From contig CAVZHY010000001.1 of NCBI GenBank assembly GCA_963775235.1, forward strand, positions 62,001-126,000: a stretch of DNA of 64,000 bases, written 5' to 3'. Source of the DNA: JBBDMC01 sp963775235. Lineage in GTDB: Bacteria > Pseudomonadota > Alphaproteobacteria > Rhizobiales > Kaistiaceae. A model generated the notes under the pieces. It worked only from the letters and a program-made list of their open reading frames with translations, had not been told where the DNA came from and ran no database searches. The position numbers and the translations under genes were made by a program. Positions 43,967-52,124 of this stretch are shown here, one piece after another (within the stretch, counting starts at the first letter, position 1; every line of letters starts with the position of its first letter).

Positions 43967-44218
43967 ATGCGCGCTCCTGAGGTTCGATTCGTCAGCGAAT
44001 TGGCTTGGGTCATTGCCGTCCCGGTCCCTTGCGGAAACTGCCGCAAGGAATTTCGCGAGATTGCGGCTCGGCTTGTAAAAATGACGGACGCCGTTTGTCC
44101 CCATTGTGGCACAAGCCTCGATCTCGATACGCCCCAGTGGGCCGCTTTCCGCGACCGCGTGAAAAAATTCAGCGTCGGTGAATACGCCCCCGTCGCGCAG
44201 CCTAAGCAGACACCTTAG
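43967..44218 (+). CDS. Small zinc-ribbon protein at the left end of E3
   Basis: 83 residues from ATG 43967 with TTGAGGAAA upstream: MRAPEVRFVSELAWVIAVPV, then PCGNCRKEFREIAARLVKMT and DAVCPHCGTSLDLDTPQWAA. Two CxxC pairs 25 residues apart form a probable zinc ribbon. It is placed between the terminal repeat and the transposase, like the unrelated 60-residue ORF in E2. Unknown role; possibly DNA or protein binding. Confidence 0.6.
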   Translation: MRAPEVRFVSELAWVIAVPVPCGNCRKEFREIAARLVKMTDAVCPHCGTSLDLDTPQWAAFRDRVKKFSVGEYAPVAQPKQTP

Positions 44219-44252
44219 AGCGTCCATCGCTTCATCAATCTGGACCGTCATC

Positions 44253-45225
44253 ATGGCCGCCAACCTTCCTTCGATCTTTACCAACGCCGACGACGCCCGC
44301 GCCTACCTGGAAAGCCAGCGCTGGCCCGATGGTCCGGTTTGTCCACATTGCGGCACGGTCAACGAAGCGACCGCCCTCAACGGCAAGGCGCATCGTGCCG
44401 GCGTCTATCAGTGCAACGCCTGTCGCGAGCAGTTCACAGTCACGGTCGGCACCGTGTTCGAGCGCTCCAAAATCCGCTCAAAGGTGGCTCTATGCCACGC
44501 ACCTGCTCTGCTCGTCCAAGAAGGGCATGAGCAGCCACCAGCTTCACCGCATGTTGGGCGTCACCTACAAGACCGCTTGGTTCATGACGCACCGCATCCG
44601 TGAGGCAATGCGGGACGTGAACGCCGGCCCCATCGGCGGCGAAGGCAAGTCTGTTGAGGCCGACGAAACCTATTTCGGCCGTCGCGAGAACCCGAAACCA
44701 TCCAAGCAGCGAGCGGCCGTCCCGACCTCAAAGCGAAGAGGCCTTGGGACAAGCGCGCGGTCGTGGCGCTGGTCGAGCGCGGCGGCGAAGTCCGCATGTT
44801 CCATGTCGAAAACGCCACCGCGGCCAACGTCCGCGAAATCTGGTCCGCAACGTCCGACCGTAAGAGCGACCTCCACACCGACGAAAGCAGGCTCTACACC
44901 GAAACCGGCAAGGAATTTGCCGAGCATCGCACCGTCAAGCACTCAGCCGGCGAGTACGTCCGCTATGAGGACGGCTAGCAATCCACTCCAACACGGTCGA
45001 GAACGTTTTCAGCGTGTTCAAGCGCGGCATGAAGGGCATCTACCAGCATTGCGGCGAAGCCCACTTGCACCGCTACATTGCGGAATTTGATTTCCGCTAC
45101 AATCGCCGCACAGCACTTGGCTACACCGACGAGAGCGCACCGACGACGCGCTCAAGGGCATCGAAGGCAAGCGCCTTACCTATCGGCGGATTGGTGAAGC
45201 CAAAGACGCTGCGTCAGAAGGCTAG
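44253..45225 (+). pseudogene. IS1595-family transposase of E3, frameshifted
   Basis: ATG 44253: MAANLPSIFTNADDARAYLE, WPDGPVCPHCGTVNEATALN, YQCNACREQFTVTVGTVFER. A frame change near 44482 leads to SSKKGMSSHQLHRMLGVTYK and VEADETYFGRRENPKPSKQR. Another near 44750 leads to ALVERGGEVRMFHVENATAA and HTDESRLYTETGKEFAEHRT, stopped by TAG 44977. The rest, VFKRGMKGIYQHCGEAHLHR and IAEFDFRYNRRTALGYTDE, is in further frames, ending at 45225. All DDE blocks are present but split. Confidence 0.83.
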
Positions 45226-45321
45226 GCATTTCCAGCGCTGGCGCAGAGGGCAAATCTTAACAAAGGGTTAGCCTTCCACACATCTGTTGACTTCCACAGT
45301 TGTGTGATATGCTCTAAATTT

Positions 45322-45513
45322 ATGAACGCTAACCAACTACGCCGCTTCCTAGCGCGGCACAGCTGCAAGTTTGAAAATCACCGTGGCGGCAGCGGCCATA
45401 TTTCGGTGACACGCGGGAACCGAAAAAGCCAGATACCGATGCACGGAGGCAGCAAGCAGCTTGGAACCAAGCTGGTCGCAAAGATTTTGAAAGACCTAGG
45501 AATAAAACGTTAG
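45322..45513 (+). CDS. hicA: HicA-type mRNA interferase toxin
   Basis: 63 residues from ATG 45322: MNANQLRRFLARHSCKFENH, RGGSGHISVTRGNRKSQIPM, HGGSKQLGTKLVAKILKDLG. The dsRBD-like fold with the catalytic His in GSGH and the HGGSKQLGTKLV end are typical of HicA, which cleaves mRNA. hicB follows after 33 bases. An inverted CACACA/TGTGTG pair 5' of the gene (45277-45306) may be an operator. Confidence 0.88.
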   Translation: MNANQLRRFLARHSCKFENHRGGSGHISVTRGNRKSQIPMHGGSKQLGTKLVAKILKDLGIKR

Positions 45514-45546
45514 GAGTGAGTCACTGGCCGTTGGTATGAACTGCAT

Positions 45547-45975
45547 TTGGAAATGGATTCCAACGACACGTTCTTCGTAACCTCAGAAGACTTCCCAGAA
45601 GTTGCCACCTTCGGAAATACGCAAGAGGACGCGGTTGTGGCGGGTCGCCGTGCGATTGAGGAGGCGATTGCCGCCAGAATTGCTGACGCTCAGCCGATTC
45701 CGGCTCCAAATTCAGAACCAAACTTCAAAAAGATGGGCTGGTGGACAGAAATTCCTCTGCTTACTTACCTAAAAGCAGCGCTCTACATGATTGCCGCCGC
45801 AAAGGGCATATCTCGCGCCGAATTGGCGAGGCGGATGAATGTGCATCGGGAGCAAGTCGACCGCCTGTTCCGGATCGATCATCAGTCGCGACTAGACCAG
45901 ATCGAATCTGCCTTCAAAGCGATTGATGTGCCCCTATTGGTCGATGTTCCTATGCCTAGCGCTGAGGCAGCTTAA
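45547..45975 (+). CDS. hicB: HicB-type antitoxin, start codon uncertain
   Basis: The HicB partial RNase-H-fold domain is in SNDTFFVTSEDFPEVATFGN and TQEDAVVAGRRAIEEAIAAR, and a C-terminal helix-turn-helix in AKGISRAELARRMNVHREQV. The frame upstream of TTG 45547 reads GRWYELHLEMDSN, as HicB proteins usually start, but where an ATG would be expected the codon is ACT (45526-45528), 6-14 bases after a good TAGGAG site. Either TTG 45547 or ATG 45553 must be used, or the start codon is a sequence error. Confidence 0.82.
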   Translation: MEMDSNDTFFVTSEDFPEVATFGNTQEDAVVAGRRAIEEAIAARIADAQPIPAPNSEPNFKKMGWWTEIPLLTYLKAALYMIAAAKGISRAELARRMNVHREQVDRLFRIDHQSRLDQIESAFKAIDVPLLVDVPMPSAEAA

Positions 45976-46011
45976 GCACCTAAATTGGCGACCGGGAGAT
46001 ACATGGCGGCC

Positions 46012-46338
46012 CTAGCCCCTTTCCTGCCAAATGCCGCTTTCCAAATGTTCTAGCTGCCCCTGCGCTTCGTCCTGAGCCTGTGCGAGCAGGAAGGCGAGGA
46101 ACTCACAGTCAACGCTTGCCGCGTCGGCTCCGAGCCTTTCCAGATCCACTATCAGCTTTGCCAGAACGGTTCGCTTTTCGTCCTGAGTCGCCGGTCTCAT
46201 CACTGTCCCCAGGTTTGCGTTTGCCAGCCTTGAGTTAGTATGGGGCTTGGGAGGCGTCCGGAGAAGGCGGTTCACGACCTTCTCAAATTCAAAGCCGGGG
46301 AACTTTGCCAATCCAATGCCTGTTGATCGTTCTGACAT
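46012..46338 (-). CDS. Passenger gene A of E3 (PPKPHT protein, long form)
   Basis: ATG 46338 overlaps the gene B ATG on CATG. 108 residues: MSERSTGIGLAKFPGFEFEK, VVNRLLRTPPKPHTNSRLAN, ANLGTVMRPATQDEKRTVLA, KLIVDLERLGADAASVDCEF, LAFLLAQAQDEAQGQ. The N-terminal half matches gene A of E2 and E4; the C-terminal helix (VLAKLIVDLERLG) is also found, broken, downstream of gene A in E4. So the full-length form has about 105 residues. Confidence 0.62.
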   Translation of the reverse strand: MSERSTGIGLAKFPGFEFEKVVNRLLRTPPKPHTNSRLANANLGTVMRPATQDEKRTVLAKLIVDLERLGADAASVDCEFLAFLLAQAQDEAQGQLEHLESGIWQERG

Positions 46339-46870
46339 GCCAGATGCTATCACCGCGCAACTTGGCGAAACACTAGTCGCGTGGCAGGCGGTCGAGAGCG
46401 CGCTTTTCCAACTCTACATGGGACTTTTCGACAATCGCAATCGCACCAATCCAGCGGCATCAACCGTATATCATTCAATCATACATATTGACGCCAAACT
46501 CAGAGCCATTGATGCCCTCGCTCAATTTCGGCTGACTGATGAACCCGCACAAAAGGCGTGGACGCATCTACTCAACCGGATCAATCGTCGTCGCAAAATC
46601 CGAGACCGCGTGGCCCATTGGGCCATCGGTGTCGGAATTCATTGATGACCGCCACGTATTTTATTTTGGCCCATCGTTGGACAAACGTCTCTATCGGGAC
46701 CTAACGGTGTTGGAAGAAACCCCGCCAGCCGAAGCTATGTCGGCAGCCGATCTCGCTGCACACGGCAAACATTCGTCGCCTTAGCCCACGAAATCTATCG
46801 GTTTATGTTGGCCTACGTGCTGCTAGCGCCATCGCCGCGTAAACGTCAGCCAAAACCGCCACCTCATTAG
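46337..46870 (+). pseudogene. Passenger gene B of E3 (R-x4-H helical protein), two frameshifts
   Basis: ATG 46337: MPDAITAQLGETLVAWQAVE, SALFQLYMGLFDNRNRTNPA, HIDAKLRAIDALAQFRLTDE, WTHLLNRINRRRKIRDRVAH, then WAIGV. One extra G near 46636 separates this from EFIDDRHVFYFGPSLDKRLY, and one missing base near 46768 from TFVALAHEIYRFMLAYVLLA, which ends RKRQPKPPPH at 46870. The net length fits 177 residues. RDRVAH is the R-x4-H motif; the W-x3-E helix is conserved. Confidence 0.68.
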
Positions 46871-46879
46871 AGGCACCCT

Positions 46880-46996
46880 CTATCCGGTTGGAAGCAGGCC
46901 GCTTTCCCATAACTCCCTGCGCCCCGCCTCCACCATCGCGTCGGTGACCAAAATTTCCCCTGAATGACGCTCGCCTGCTTGGGGTTGTGTAGGCAA
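46880..46996 (-). CDS. Passenger gene C of E3, short remnant
   Basis: TTG 46996 opens LPTQPQAGERHSGEILVTDA, MVEAGRRELWESGLLPTG, stop at 46880. The QAGE and L-W-E-S blocks match gene C of E2/E4 and E1 respectively. It starts 31 bases inside the right terminus and reads inward. Probably truncated; the E1 copy continues for about 50 more residues after this point. Confidence 0.4.
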   Translation of the reverse strand: MPTQPQAGERHSGEILVTDAMVEAGRRELWESGLLPTG

Positions 46997-47027
46997 ATCA
47001 GCTTGCTTTGTCATCTATATAATTAGG

Positions 47028-47034
47028 TTAAAAT
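47028..47034 (+). repeat. Right edge repeat of the E1-E3 array (7 bp)
   Basis: TTAAAAT between ..ATAATTAGG of E3 and chromosomal CCTACATAAA; one A shorter than the other three copies. Confidence 0.75.
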
Positions 47035-47064
47035 CCTACATAAAAAAACGTCGGGGTGCGACGC

Positions 47065-47424
47065 ATGACTCTGATTGAAAGACCGGCCTGGGCGGCCAAT
47101 GAGGAAGTGGCGGCGCGGTTCGTGGGCGCCGTGGTGGCCTCTGCATTCAAAATCCTGCCGGGCGCCATAGGGGCGGCCCGCCGCGGGCCGGCATCCGTCG
47201 CGTTTGCCCGCCAGGTCGCAATCTACCTCTCCCACACCCGATTCGGGCTGGATTACGCAACAGTCGGATCGCTGTTCGGCCGTGACCGCACCACCGCCGC
47301 TTATGCATGCCGCAAGGTTGAAGACCGGCGGGAGGACCCCGCCGTCGACACCATTCTCGACTACCTCGAGCGTGCGCTCGACGCGTGGTCATTCGGCGGC
47401 GGCGAATCGCGAGGCGGGGCGTGA
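47065..47424 (+). CDS. DnaA domain IV-like helix-turn-helix protein
   Basis: 119 residues. The block RQVAIYLSHTRFGLDYATVG and SLFGRDRTTAAYACRKVEDR is the DnaA C-terminal DNA-binding signature, where GRDHTT is normal in DnaA. No AAA+ domain is present. Such orphan domain IV proteins are frequent in Hyphomicrobiales upstream of DUF6456 genes and are thought to be regulators. GTG overlap with the next gene. The E1-E3 array ends 37 bases before the ATG, so its promoter may have been displaced or replaced. Confidence 0.85.
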   Translation: MTLIERPAWAANEEVAARFVGAVVASAFKILPGAIGAARRGPASVAFARQVAIYLSHTRFGLDYATVGSLFGRDRTTAAYACRKVEDRREDPAVDTILDYLERALDAWSFGGGESRGGA

Positions 47425-48244
47425 AGGAGGGCGGTTCCGAAACGGAGGCGGTCCGGCTGCTGCGCCGCCTGTCGGTCCGTGGGGTCCGGCTGACCACGGG
47501 TGCTGACGGCCGGTACCAATTCGCAGGCCAAAAGCGCAGCCACCGGCAGGCTCGTGCCGAGCCGGATCCGTGCATGGTGAAGGCAGCGTTGGCGGGCGGT
47601 CTGATAGCGCCGATGCCGACGGCGGTCTTGTGCCGACGGAAACCGGGCGCGCGCTCGTCCGCCGCAGCCTTGCCGGTGCCGACGGGTATGCGGCGCAGCA
47701 CCAGGAGCGCGGCAAGGTCGTCGTCGACGATCCGGGCATCGGCTCCATTATGGTCACGGTCAACCACGACGAGAGCCCGCTGTCGTGGCTCCGGCGACGA
47801 AAGGGCGCGGATGGCCGGCCACTGATTGATGCGGCAGAATTCGCGGCCGGCGAGCGACTGCGATCCGACTACACGAGAGGCTGCATCCTGCCTCGGGTCA
47901 CCGCCAACTGGACGTCGACCGTTGCGGACGGTCACCGGGGCGCCGGCGGCATGGCTGAGCTCACCGAAGCGGCCATTGGCGCCAGACGCCGGGTCGAAAA
48001 GGCACTGGATTCGGTCGGCCCGGAATTCTCCGGCCCCCTCATCGACTTCTGCTGTTTCCTGAAGGGGCTGGAAGAGATCGAGCACGAGCGGCGTTGGCCG
48101 GCCCGTTCCGCCAAAGTCGTCCTGCGTCTCGGCTTGGGCAGCCTGGCTCGCCACTACGGGCTGGCGGCCACGGCGTCCGGCCGAAAGCGATCCGGCCCGA
48201 TCCTGCACTGGGGGGCTGAGGACTACCGGCCCACGATCGAGTGA
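47421..48244 (+). pseudogene. DUF6456 family protein, one frameshift
   Basis: GTG 47421: VKEGGSETEAVRLLRRLSVR, AGQKRSHRQARAEPDPCMVK, AALAGGL. One base seems to be missing near 47610, after which ADADGGLVPTETGRALVRRS and the DUF6456 core NHDESPLSWLRRRKGADGRP, AGERLRSDYTRGCILPRVTA, VCCFLKGLEEIEHERRW-like region run to 48244. The family is Hyphomicrobiales-restricted and of unknown function. Order DnaA-like, DUF6456, SufE, DUF5330 is a familiar cluster there. Confidence 0.8.
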
Positions 48245-48251
48245 GCGATTG

Positions 48252-48676
48252 TCAGACGGTTGCGCTCACCGACTCGGCGTCGGCCCGGATACGATCGACA
48301 AGCGCGCGTAGTCCATTGGAACGCTGCGCTGTCAGGTGAGCGCGGAGATCGAGCCTGGAAAAGATGTTCTCCGCATCGATCGCCACAATCTCGGACGCGG
48401 GCTTGCGGTCGAACAGAGCAATCACGATTGCGACAAGGCCCCTTACGATCAGTGCGTCGCTGTCACCAACAAAGTGCAACACGGTTCTGCCATCCTGGGC
48501 CTGGCGATGAGTCGACACCCAGACCTGGCTGGCGCAACCGCGTACTTTGTTGGCTTCCGTGCGCTCCGCTTCCGGCAGCGGCTCCAGGCCTTTTCCAGCT
48601 CGATGACGTAGCGGTAGCGGTCTTCCCAATCGTCGAGAAGCTCGAAGTCGGCAAGGATCTGATCAATGCTCGTCAA
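48252..48676 (-). pseudogene. sufE: SufE-family cysteine desulfuration protein, one frameshift
   Basis: TTG 48676 opens LTSIDQILADFELLDDWEDR, YRYVIEL. Near 48600 one base is missing from the run CTGGAAAAGG; the next frame continues KGLEPLPEAERTEANKVRGC (active-site Cys), ASQVWVSTHRQAQDG and LIVRGLVAIVIALFDRKPAS. SufE accepts persulfide sulfur from SufS for Fe-S cluster assembly. Given its conservation the frameshift is likely a sequence error. Confidence 0.85.
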
Positions 48677-48870
48677 GCCGAAAGACCGGTTTGAAGTCCC
48701 TCTTGTCGATATAGGACCGGCCGGGCCCATGCGCAAACCGCGGGCCGGCCGACGTGAAGGACAAAAAAGGGCTGCGAGCGGAAAAAGGGCAGTCGAACCG
48801 CTCGCAGCACGCGGCATCTTTCAGCCGCGAAGTCCTGGTGGCGGCCAGCATGGAGCCGCCGGATGGGTGA

Positions 48871-49212
48871 TCAGGCCGGTCTGTCGTTCTTGGCGACGGC
48901 GTGCCAGGGCAGCTGCCGGTCCTCGCGTTTCAGCGTATCGGAACTCGCGGCCGTCGGCGCCGGATCGAGATAGTCCTTGAGGAGGTGAACGCCGTAGCGA
49001 ACCTTGTCGGTGAAAACCTGGAAGACGTCGCCGCCGGTGGTGCACACGTCGGCATTGCGATCACAGAAGCCCGACAGGTCCGCGACAGTGGACTGCGCCG
49101 CGACCAGCGCCTGCATGGCCGTCACACGCGGCGCCTGCTCGCCCGTCTGTGGATCCGCGGGAAGCAGAAACACCACGAGCGACAGCCAGAATGCTGCCCG
49201 TATAAGAAACAT
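48871..49212 (-). CDS. DUF5330 family secreted protein
   Basis: 113 residues with an N-terminal signal/anchor (FLIRAAFWLSLVVFLLPADP) and the conserved TAMQALVAAQSTVADLSGFC, DRNADVCTTGGDVFQVFTDK with two Cys likely disulfide-bonded. Family of unknown function, typically beside sufE in Hyphomicrobiales, as here. Confidence 0.85.
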   Translation of the reverse strand: MFLIRAAFWLSLVVFLLPADPQTGEQAPRVTAMQALVAAQSTVADLSGFCDRNADVCTTGGDVFQVFTDKVRYGVHLLKDYLDPAPTAASSDTLKREDRQLPWHAVAKNDRPA

Positions 49213-49457
49213 CAGCCTGCCCTTTCAGTCCCTTCGTCGTCGCGGTTGACCGCGATCTTGTCCGACACTCTAACGCGCCTGGTTGAAAAACGGGTTCAGA
49301 TGTCGGCCCGAAAAAACATCAAAATTTAGCGATTGTTTCGAGCGGAAACATGGCGCGACCGGCCGCAGATGGTTTAACCTTCATTAAGGCCACGCTGCCA
49401 CAGTCGCCGGCGGTCGCGCCGCGGCCTTCGCGCAGCGCCCCACGAGGAATTGGTTCA
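49213..49457. other. Divergent intergenic region
   Basis: 245 bases between the DUF5330 gene (minus) and the peptidoglycan-binding gene (plus). It contains the A+T-rich stretch TTTAACCTTCATTAAGG near 49371. An in-frame ATG at 49350 would extend the downstream gene through this stretch, which looks non-coding. Confidence 0.4.
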
Positions 49458-50258
49458 GTGCCACAAAAGTCCGCCGGCCGGGGCCGGCGCGCGCGCACCA
49501 GCCAAAAAGCCGTTGCCGCCGGCGACGGCATCTTCGCGCGCGTCCTCGACCGTGCATTCGAGAATCCGGGAATGTCGGGCGGACTGCTGGTCATGGCGCT
49601 GACCGCGACAGCGATTGTCTCGAACGCCATGTTCCTCCAGGCAGCCCATCACGTGCAGCCGTTGTTCGCCTCGCGGTCCTCAACTCCGCTGCCGACGCTT
49701 GCACCCGGTGCGCCGCGCGCGGCGAGGCAAGAAGCCGTGCCTGCGACCATGCCACCCCGGCCCACGCTCGCGCCAACCGATGCCTCTATCGCCGATACCG
49801 GTGTTGGGCTCGTCACGGGCATACAGCGTGAGCTCGCGCGACTGGGCCTTTACGTCGGCCCGATCGACGGCATCGCGGGCGAGCGTACCAAGGCCGCGAT
49901 CGCCACCTACCAGGCCGCGGCAGGGCGCACCGCAACCGGAGAGCCGAGCGCTGAGCTACTGGATTTCATCAAGAATGCGCCCGCGCCGCCGCCGGCTGGC
50001 GTGTCGGAAACGCCGTCGATCACAACTTTGACGGAACAGGATGTCGCCGCGGGACCGTCTCCCGACACCTACCGCAACGTTCAGACCGCCCTCAATCGGG
50101 CCGGATACGGGCCAATCACGGTCGATGGCCATGCCGGGAACGAGACCGCCGACGCCATCCGGCGTTTCGAGCTCGACAACGGGCTGCCGGTCACCGGCGA
50201 GGCAGGCGAACGGCTGCTGGCCCGGCTTGCTGCCGTCGGTGCCTTGAATCCGCAGTGA
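49458..50258 (+). CDS. Membrane-anchored protein with two peptidoglycan-binding domains
   Basis: GTG 49458 follows CGAGGAAT and is preferred to ATG 49350. 266 residues: basic cytoplasmic start, one TM helix (SGGLLVMALTATAIVSNAMF), then two PG_binding_1 domains, VTGIQRELARLGLYVGPIDG and VQTALNRAGYGPITVDGHAG, each with the G-x-x-T-x-x-A-I helix. Such proteins bind cell-wall peptidoglycan from the inner membrane. Confidence 0.82.
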   Translation: MPQKSAGRGRRARTSQKAVAAGDGIFARVLDRAFENPGMSGGLLVMALTATAIVSNAMFLQAAHHVQPLFASRSSTPLPTLAPGAPRAARQEAVPATMPPRPTLAPTDASIADTGVGLVTGIQRELARLGLYVGPIDGIAGERTKAAIATYQAAAGRTATGEPSAELLDFIKNAPAPPPAGVSETPSITTLTEQDVAAGPSPDTYRNVQTALNRAGYGPITVDGHAGNETADAIRRFELDNGLPVTGEAGERLLARLAAVGALNPQ

Positions 50259-50264
50259 TTGCCC

Positions 50265-50600
50265 ATGCGCGTTACCTCGTCGCTGTGGGTTGCGGCCTAT
50301 GTTCGCCGCTGCCATAGCGAAGGCGCATTCGCTGCCGTTGCGCGCCATGGCGCCGACGAGGCCGGCGCGATCTTCATTGTCGTCGATCGATTGACTGGAA
50401 CCGCCGACCTCTACGGGCCGGCGCCGCAGACATCCTTCGACCAATCAAGGCCGAGTGACCGGCTGTTTCAGCGGCTGGTCGAGAATGAGGCGATGGATGC
50501 CGTGAACGCGCGGCTGGAGCGGGAGACGAAGTTCGATCCCGACTTGTGGGTCGTTGCCGTCGAAGATCGCAAAGCCCGAGTCCTCTTTGAGACCGTATGA
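50265..50600 (+). CDS. DUF1491 family protein
   Basis: 111 residues from ATG 50265: MRVTSSLWVAAYVRRCHSEG, AIFIVVDRLTGTADLYGPAP, DRLFQRLVENEAMDAVNARL, FDPDLWVVAVEDRKARVLFE. It matches the alphaproteobacterial DUF1491 family, unknown function, which usually follows a peptidoglycan-binding gene. Confidence 0.85.
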   Translation: MRVTSSLWVAAYVRRCHSEGAFAAVARHGADEAGAIFIVVDRLTGTADLYGPAPQTSFDQSRPSDRLFQRLVENEAMDAVNARLERETKFDPDLWVVAVEDRKARVLFETV

Positions 50601-50626
50601 GGTCGCCCGGCCGGCCGTCGGACCCG

Positions 50627-51742
50627 TCAGGCGCGCTTGGACTGCTCGCGTGTCGACGCTGATTTTTGCGCCTGTGTTTCGCTCGCCGCCGACCGGCGTC
50701 GCTCGTCGTCTGCGGCAACATATGGCTGATGGCCGGCCGGCCGCGCCGAGCCGTACGCGCGCCACAAGTCGCAGATCGTCTCGGCAACGCCGACTTCCAT
50801 GCCGGCATAAACATCGGCGAGCGGGAAGAAAGTGGCGGTGTCGCGACCTGCAGGCGTCGTCAGCAGGAAGACCTGCTGGGCCTGGGTGTCGTCGAGATGC
50901 AACGCCTTGAGCAAAATCGCCAGTGGCTCGCCCGTGCCGTCGCGCAGGCTGGCAGCGACGAAGCCGGCATCGATGTCCAGCCCCTCGGCGATGGCGGCGA
51001 TCAGGGCGTCGGTCTGTCCGCCCCTGGCGTACCCAACGATCTTCGCCGCGCCGAGGATCGAGCGAAACGCACGGTCGAGCCGGTCGGCTGAGCCAGTGCG
51101 TCGGCGGGCCGGCGGTCGTGTCGCGAAGTCGGCCAGCATACGTAGCCGCTGGGGACGGTCGAGGCCGAGGAAATAGGCGGGGTCGTGCTCACGGCCGGAA
51201 GGCGCTGTCGGCCGGAGCGGCATGACGGAAGCCACCGGGAGAACGCTCTTGGGCCCCGTCTCGACTTCGCCGGAATTGGGCGCTGGAACACGGCCATCAA
51301 GTTGTGTCAGCACATCCGCGTCGCCCGTCAGTCTCAGGGCACGCTTGACACGGTCGGCAAGGGCCGGCCGGCACGCGATCAGGCGATGATGTTCAACCCC
51401 GGTCGAAGCGATCACCGCCAGCAGATCAAACGGCTCCAGCACCGACGAGCGGCGAATGACCGGCGCCGCGACGTCGATCACGTCGCGGGCGAGCATTCGG
51501 ACGACCGCCTGTGGCGCGTCGGAACAAACCGCCAGCCGGTCGGCGACGTAGACGCGATCGGCTACAGCCACCTTGGGTAGAAAATGCGTCGCCAATTCCT
51601 CGAAGCGACGGATTTGATCGCGATCGTGCCTCAGGTCGCGTACGAAAAGGTCTGTTGTGGCACGCAACAATGCCGCGTCGCGCGTCTGTTGGTTCGATCT
51701 GGCGAGATCGGCCAGACTGTCTGTGGTGTGCTTCGCATGCAT
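50627..51742 (-). CDS. DUF2336 family protein
   Basis: 371 residues, almost all helical: FVRDLRHDRDQIRRFEELAT, FLPKVAVADRVYVADRLAVC, VIRRSSVLEPFDLLAVIAST and ARGGQTDALIAAIAEGLDID, the HEAT-like repeats of DUF2336. Unknown function; in Hyphomicrobiales such proteins lie near cell-cycle and cell-wall genes. Start ATG 51742. Confidence 0.85.
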   Translation of the reverse strand: MHAKHTTDSLADLARSNQQTRDAALLRATTDLFVRDLRHDRDQIRRFEELATHFLPKVAVADRVYVADRLAVCSDAPQAVVRMLARDVIDVAAPVIRRSSVLEPFDLLAVIASTGVEHHRLIACRPALADRVKRALRLTGDADVLTQLDGRVPAPNSGEVETGPKSVLPVASVMPLRPTAPSGREHDPAYFLGLDRPQRLRMLADFATRPPARRRTGSADRLDRAFRSILGAAKIVGYARGGQTDALIAAIAEGLDIDAGFVAASLRDGTGEPLAILLKALHLDDTQAQQVFLLTTPAGRDTATFFPLADVYAGMEVGVAETICDLWRAYGSARPAGHQPYVAADDERRRSAASETQAQKSASTREQSKRA

Positions 51743-51918
51743 GTGGTGCGTTCCGCGGTGGAATAGCTCCCGGCGCGGAGATTGTGGTTAGAACTCGTTA
51801 GCGGACTGTTAACCTTGCCGTCCGCTTAATTGCGTGGGGCGCGCGCGTGTGCATTGAAGTCAGCCAACGCTCCAAGGGTGGCCGAGTTGTTCCAACCGAT
51901 CGATCCGAGGGACGTCGC

Positions 51919-52122
51919 ATGGGCACGGTTCTTACCTTCAAGTCATCGACCAGGACGGGCCTTGCCGTTGTTGCGAACCGCGATCGCGAGCGATGCGAGA
52001 TCGTGATCTTCCCCGGAGTGCGCATCGAGCGGCACGACCTCGATCTTAGCCACCGGCTGCGCAACTCCGCCGGTCGCGACAACTTCGACGGAATCGGCGA
52101 CGGCGACCGCAAGACGTTGTAG
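51919..52122 (+). CDS. Small conserved protein
   Basis: 67 residues from ATG 51919: MGTVLTFKSSTRTGLAVVAN, RDRERCEIVIFPGVRIERHD, LDLSHRLRN. The IVIFPGVRIER block is of a type I recognise from short Hyphomicrobiales proteins of unknown function. An earlier start at 51847 is possible but adds no recognisable sequence. Converges with the DUF1254 gene, 2 bases apart. Confidence 0.55.
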   Translation: MGTVLTFKSSTRTGLAVVANRDRERCEIVIFPGVRIERHDLDLSHRLRNSAGRDNFDGIGDGDRKTL

Positions 52123-52124
52123 TT

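Larger units (their letters stand above)
43902..47027 (+). mobile_element. Compound IS1595-family element E3
   Basis: 3126 bp. Terminal repeats: left CCTAATTATATACTTGACAA, right (complement) CCTAATTATATAGATGACAA, 18 of 20 identical. Contents: zinc-ribbon ORF, transposase (frameshifted), hicA-hicB, and the A/B/C module. The right flank has only TTAAAAT (one A short of the shared octamer) before chromosomal CCTACATAAA. Confidence 0.85.

Noticed and set aside
38814..47034. ATTAGGATTAAAATCCTAAT palindromes as a CRISPR-like or operator array
   Set aside because: The four sites are 2.4-3.1 kb apart and coincide exactly with element ends and an 8-bp duplication.
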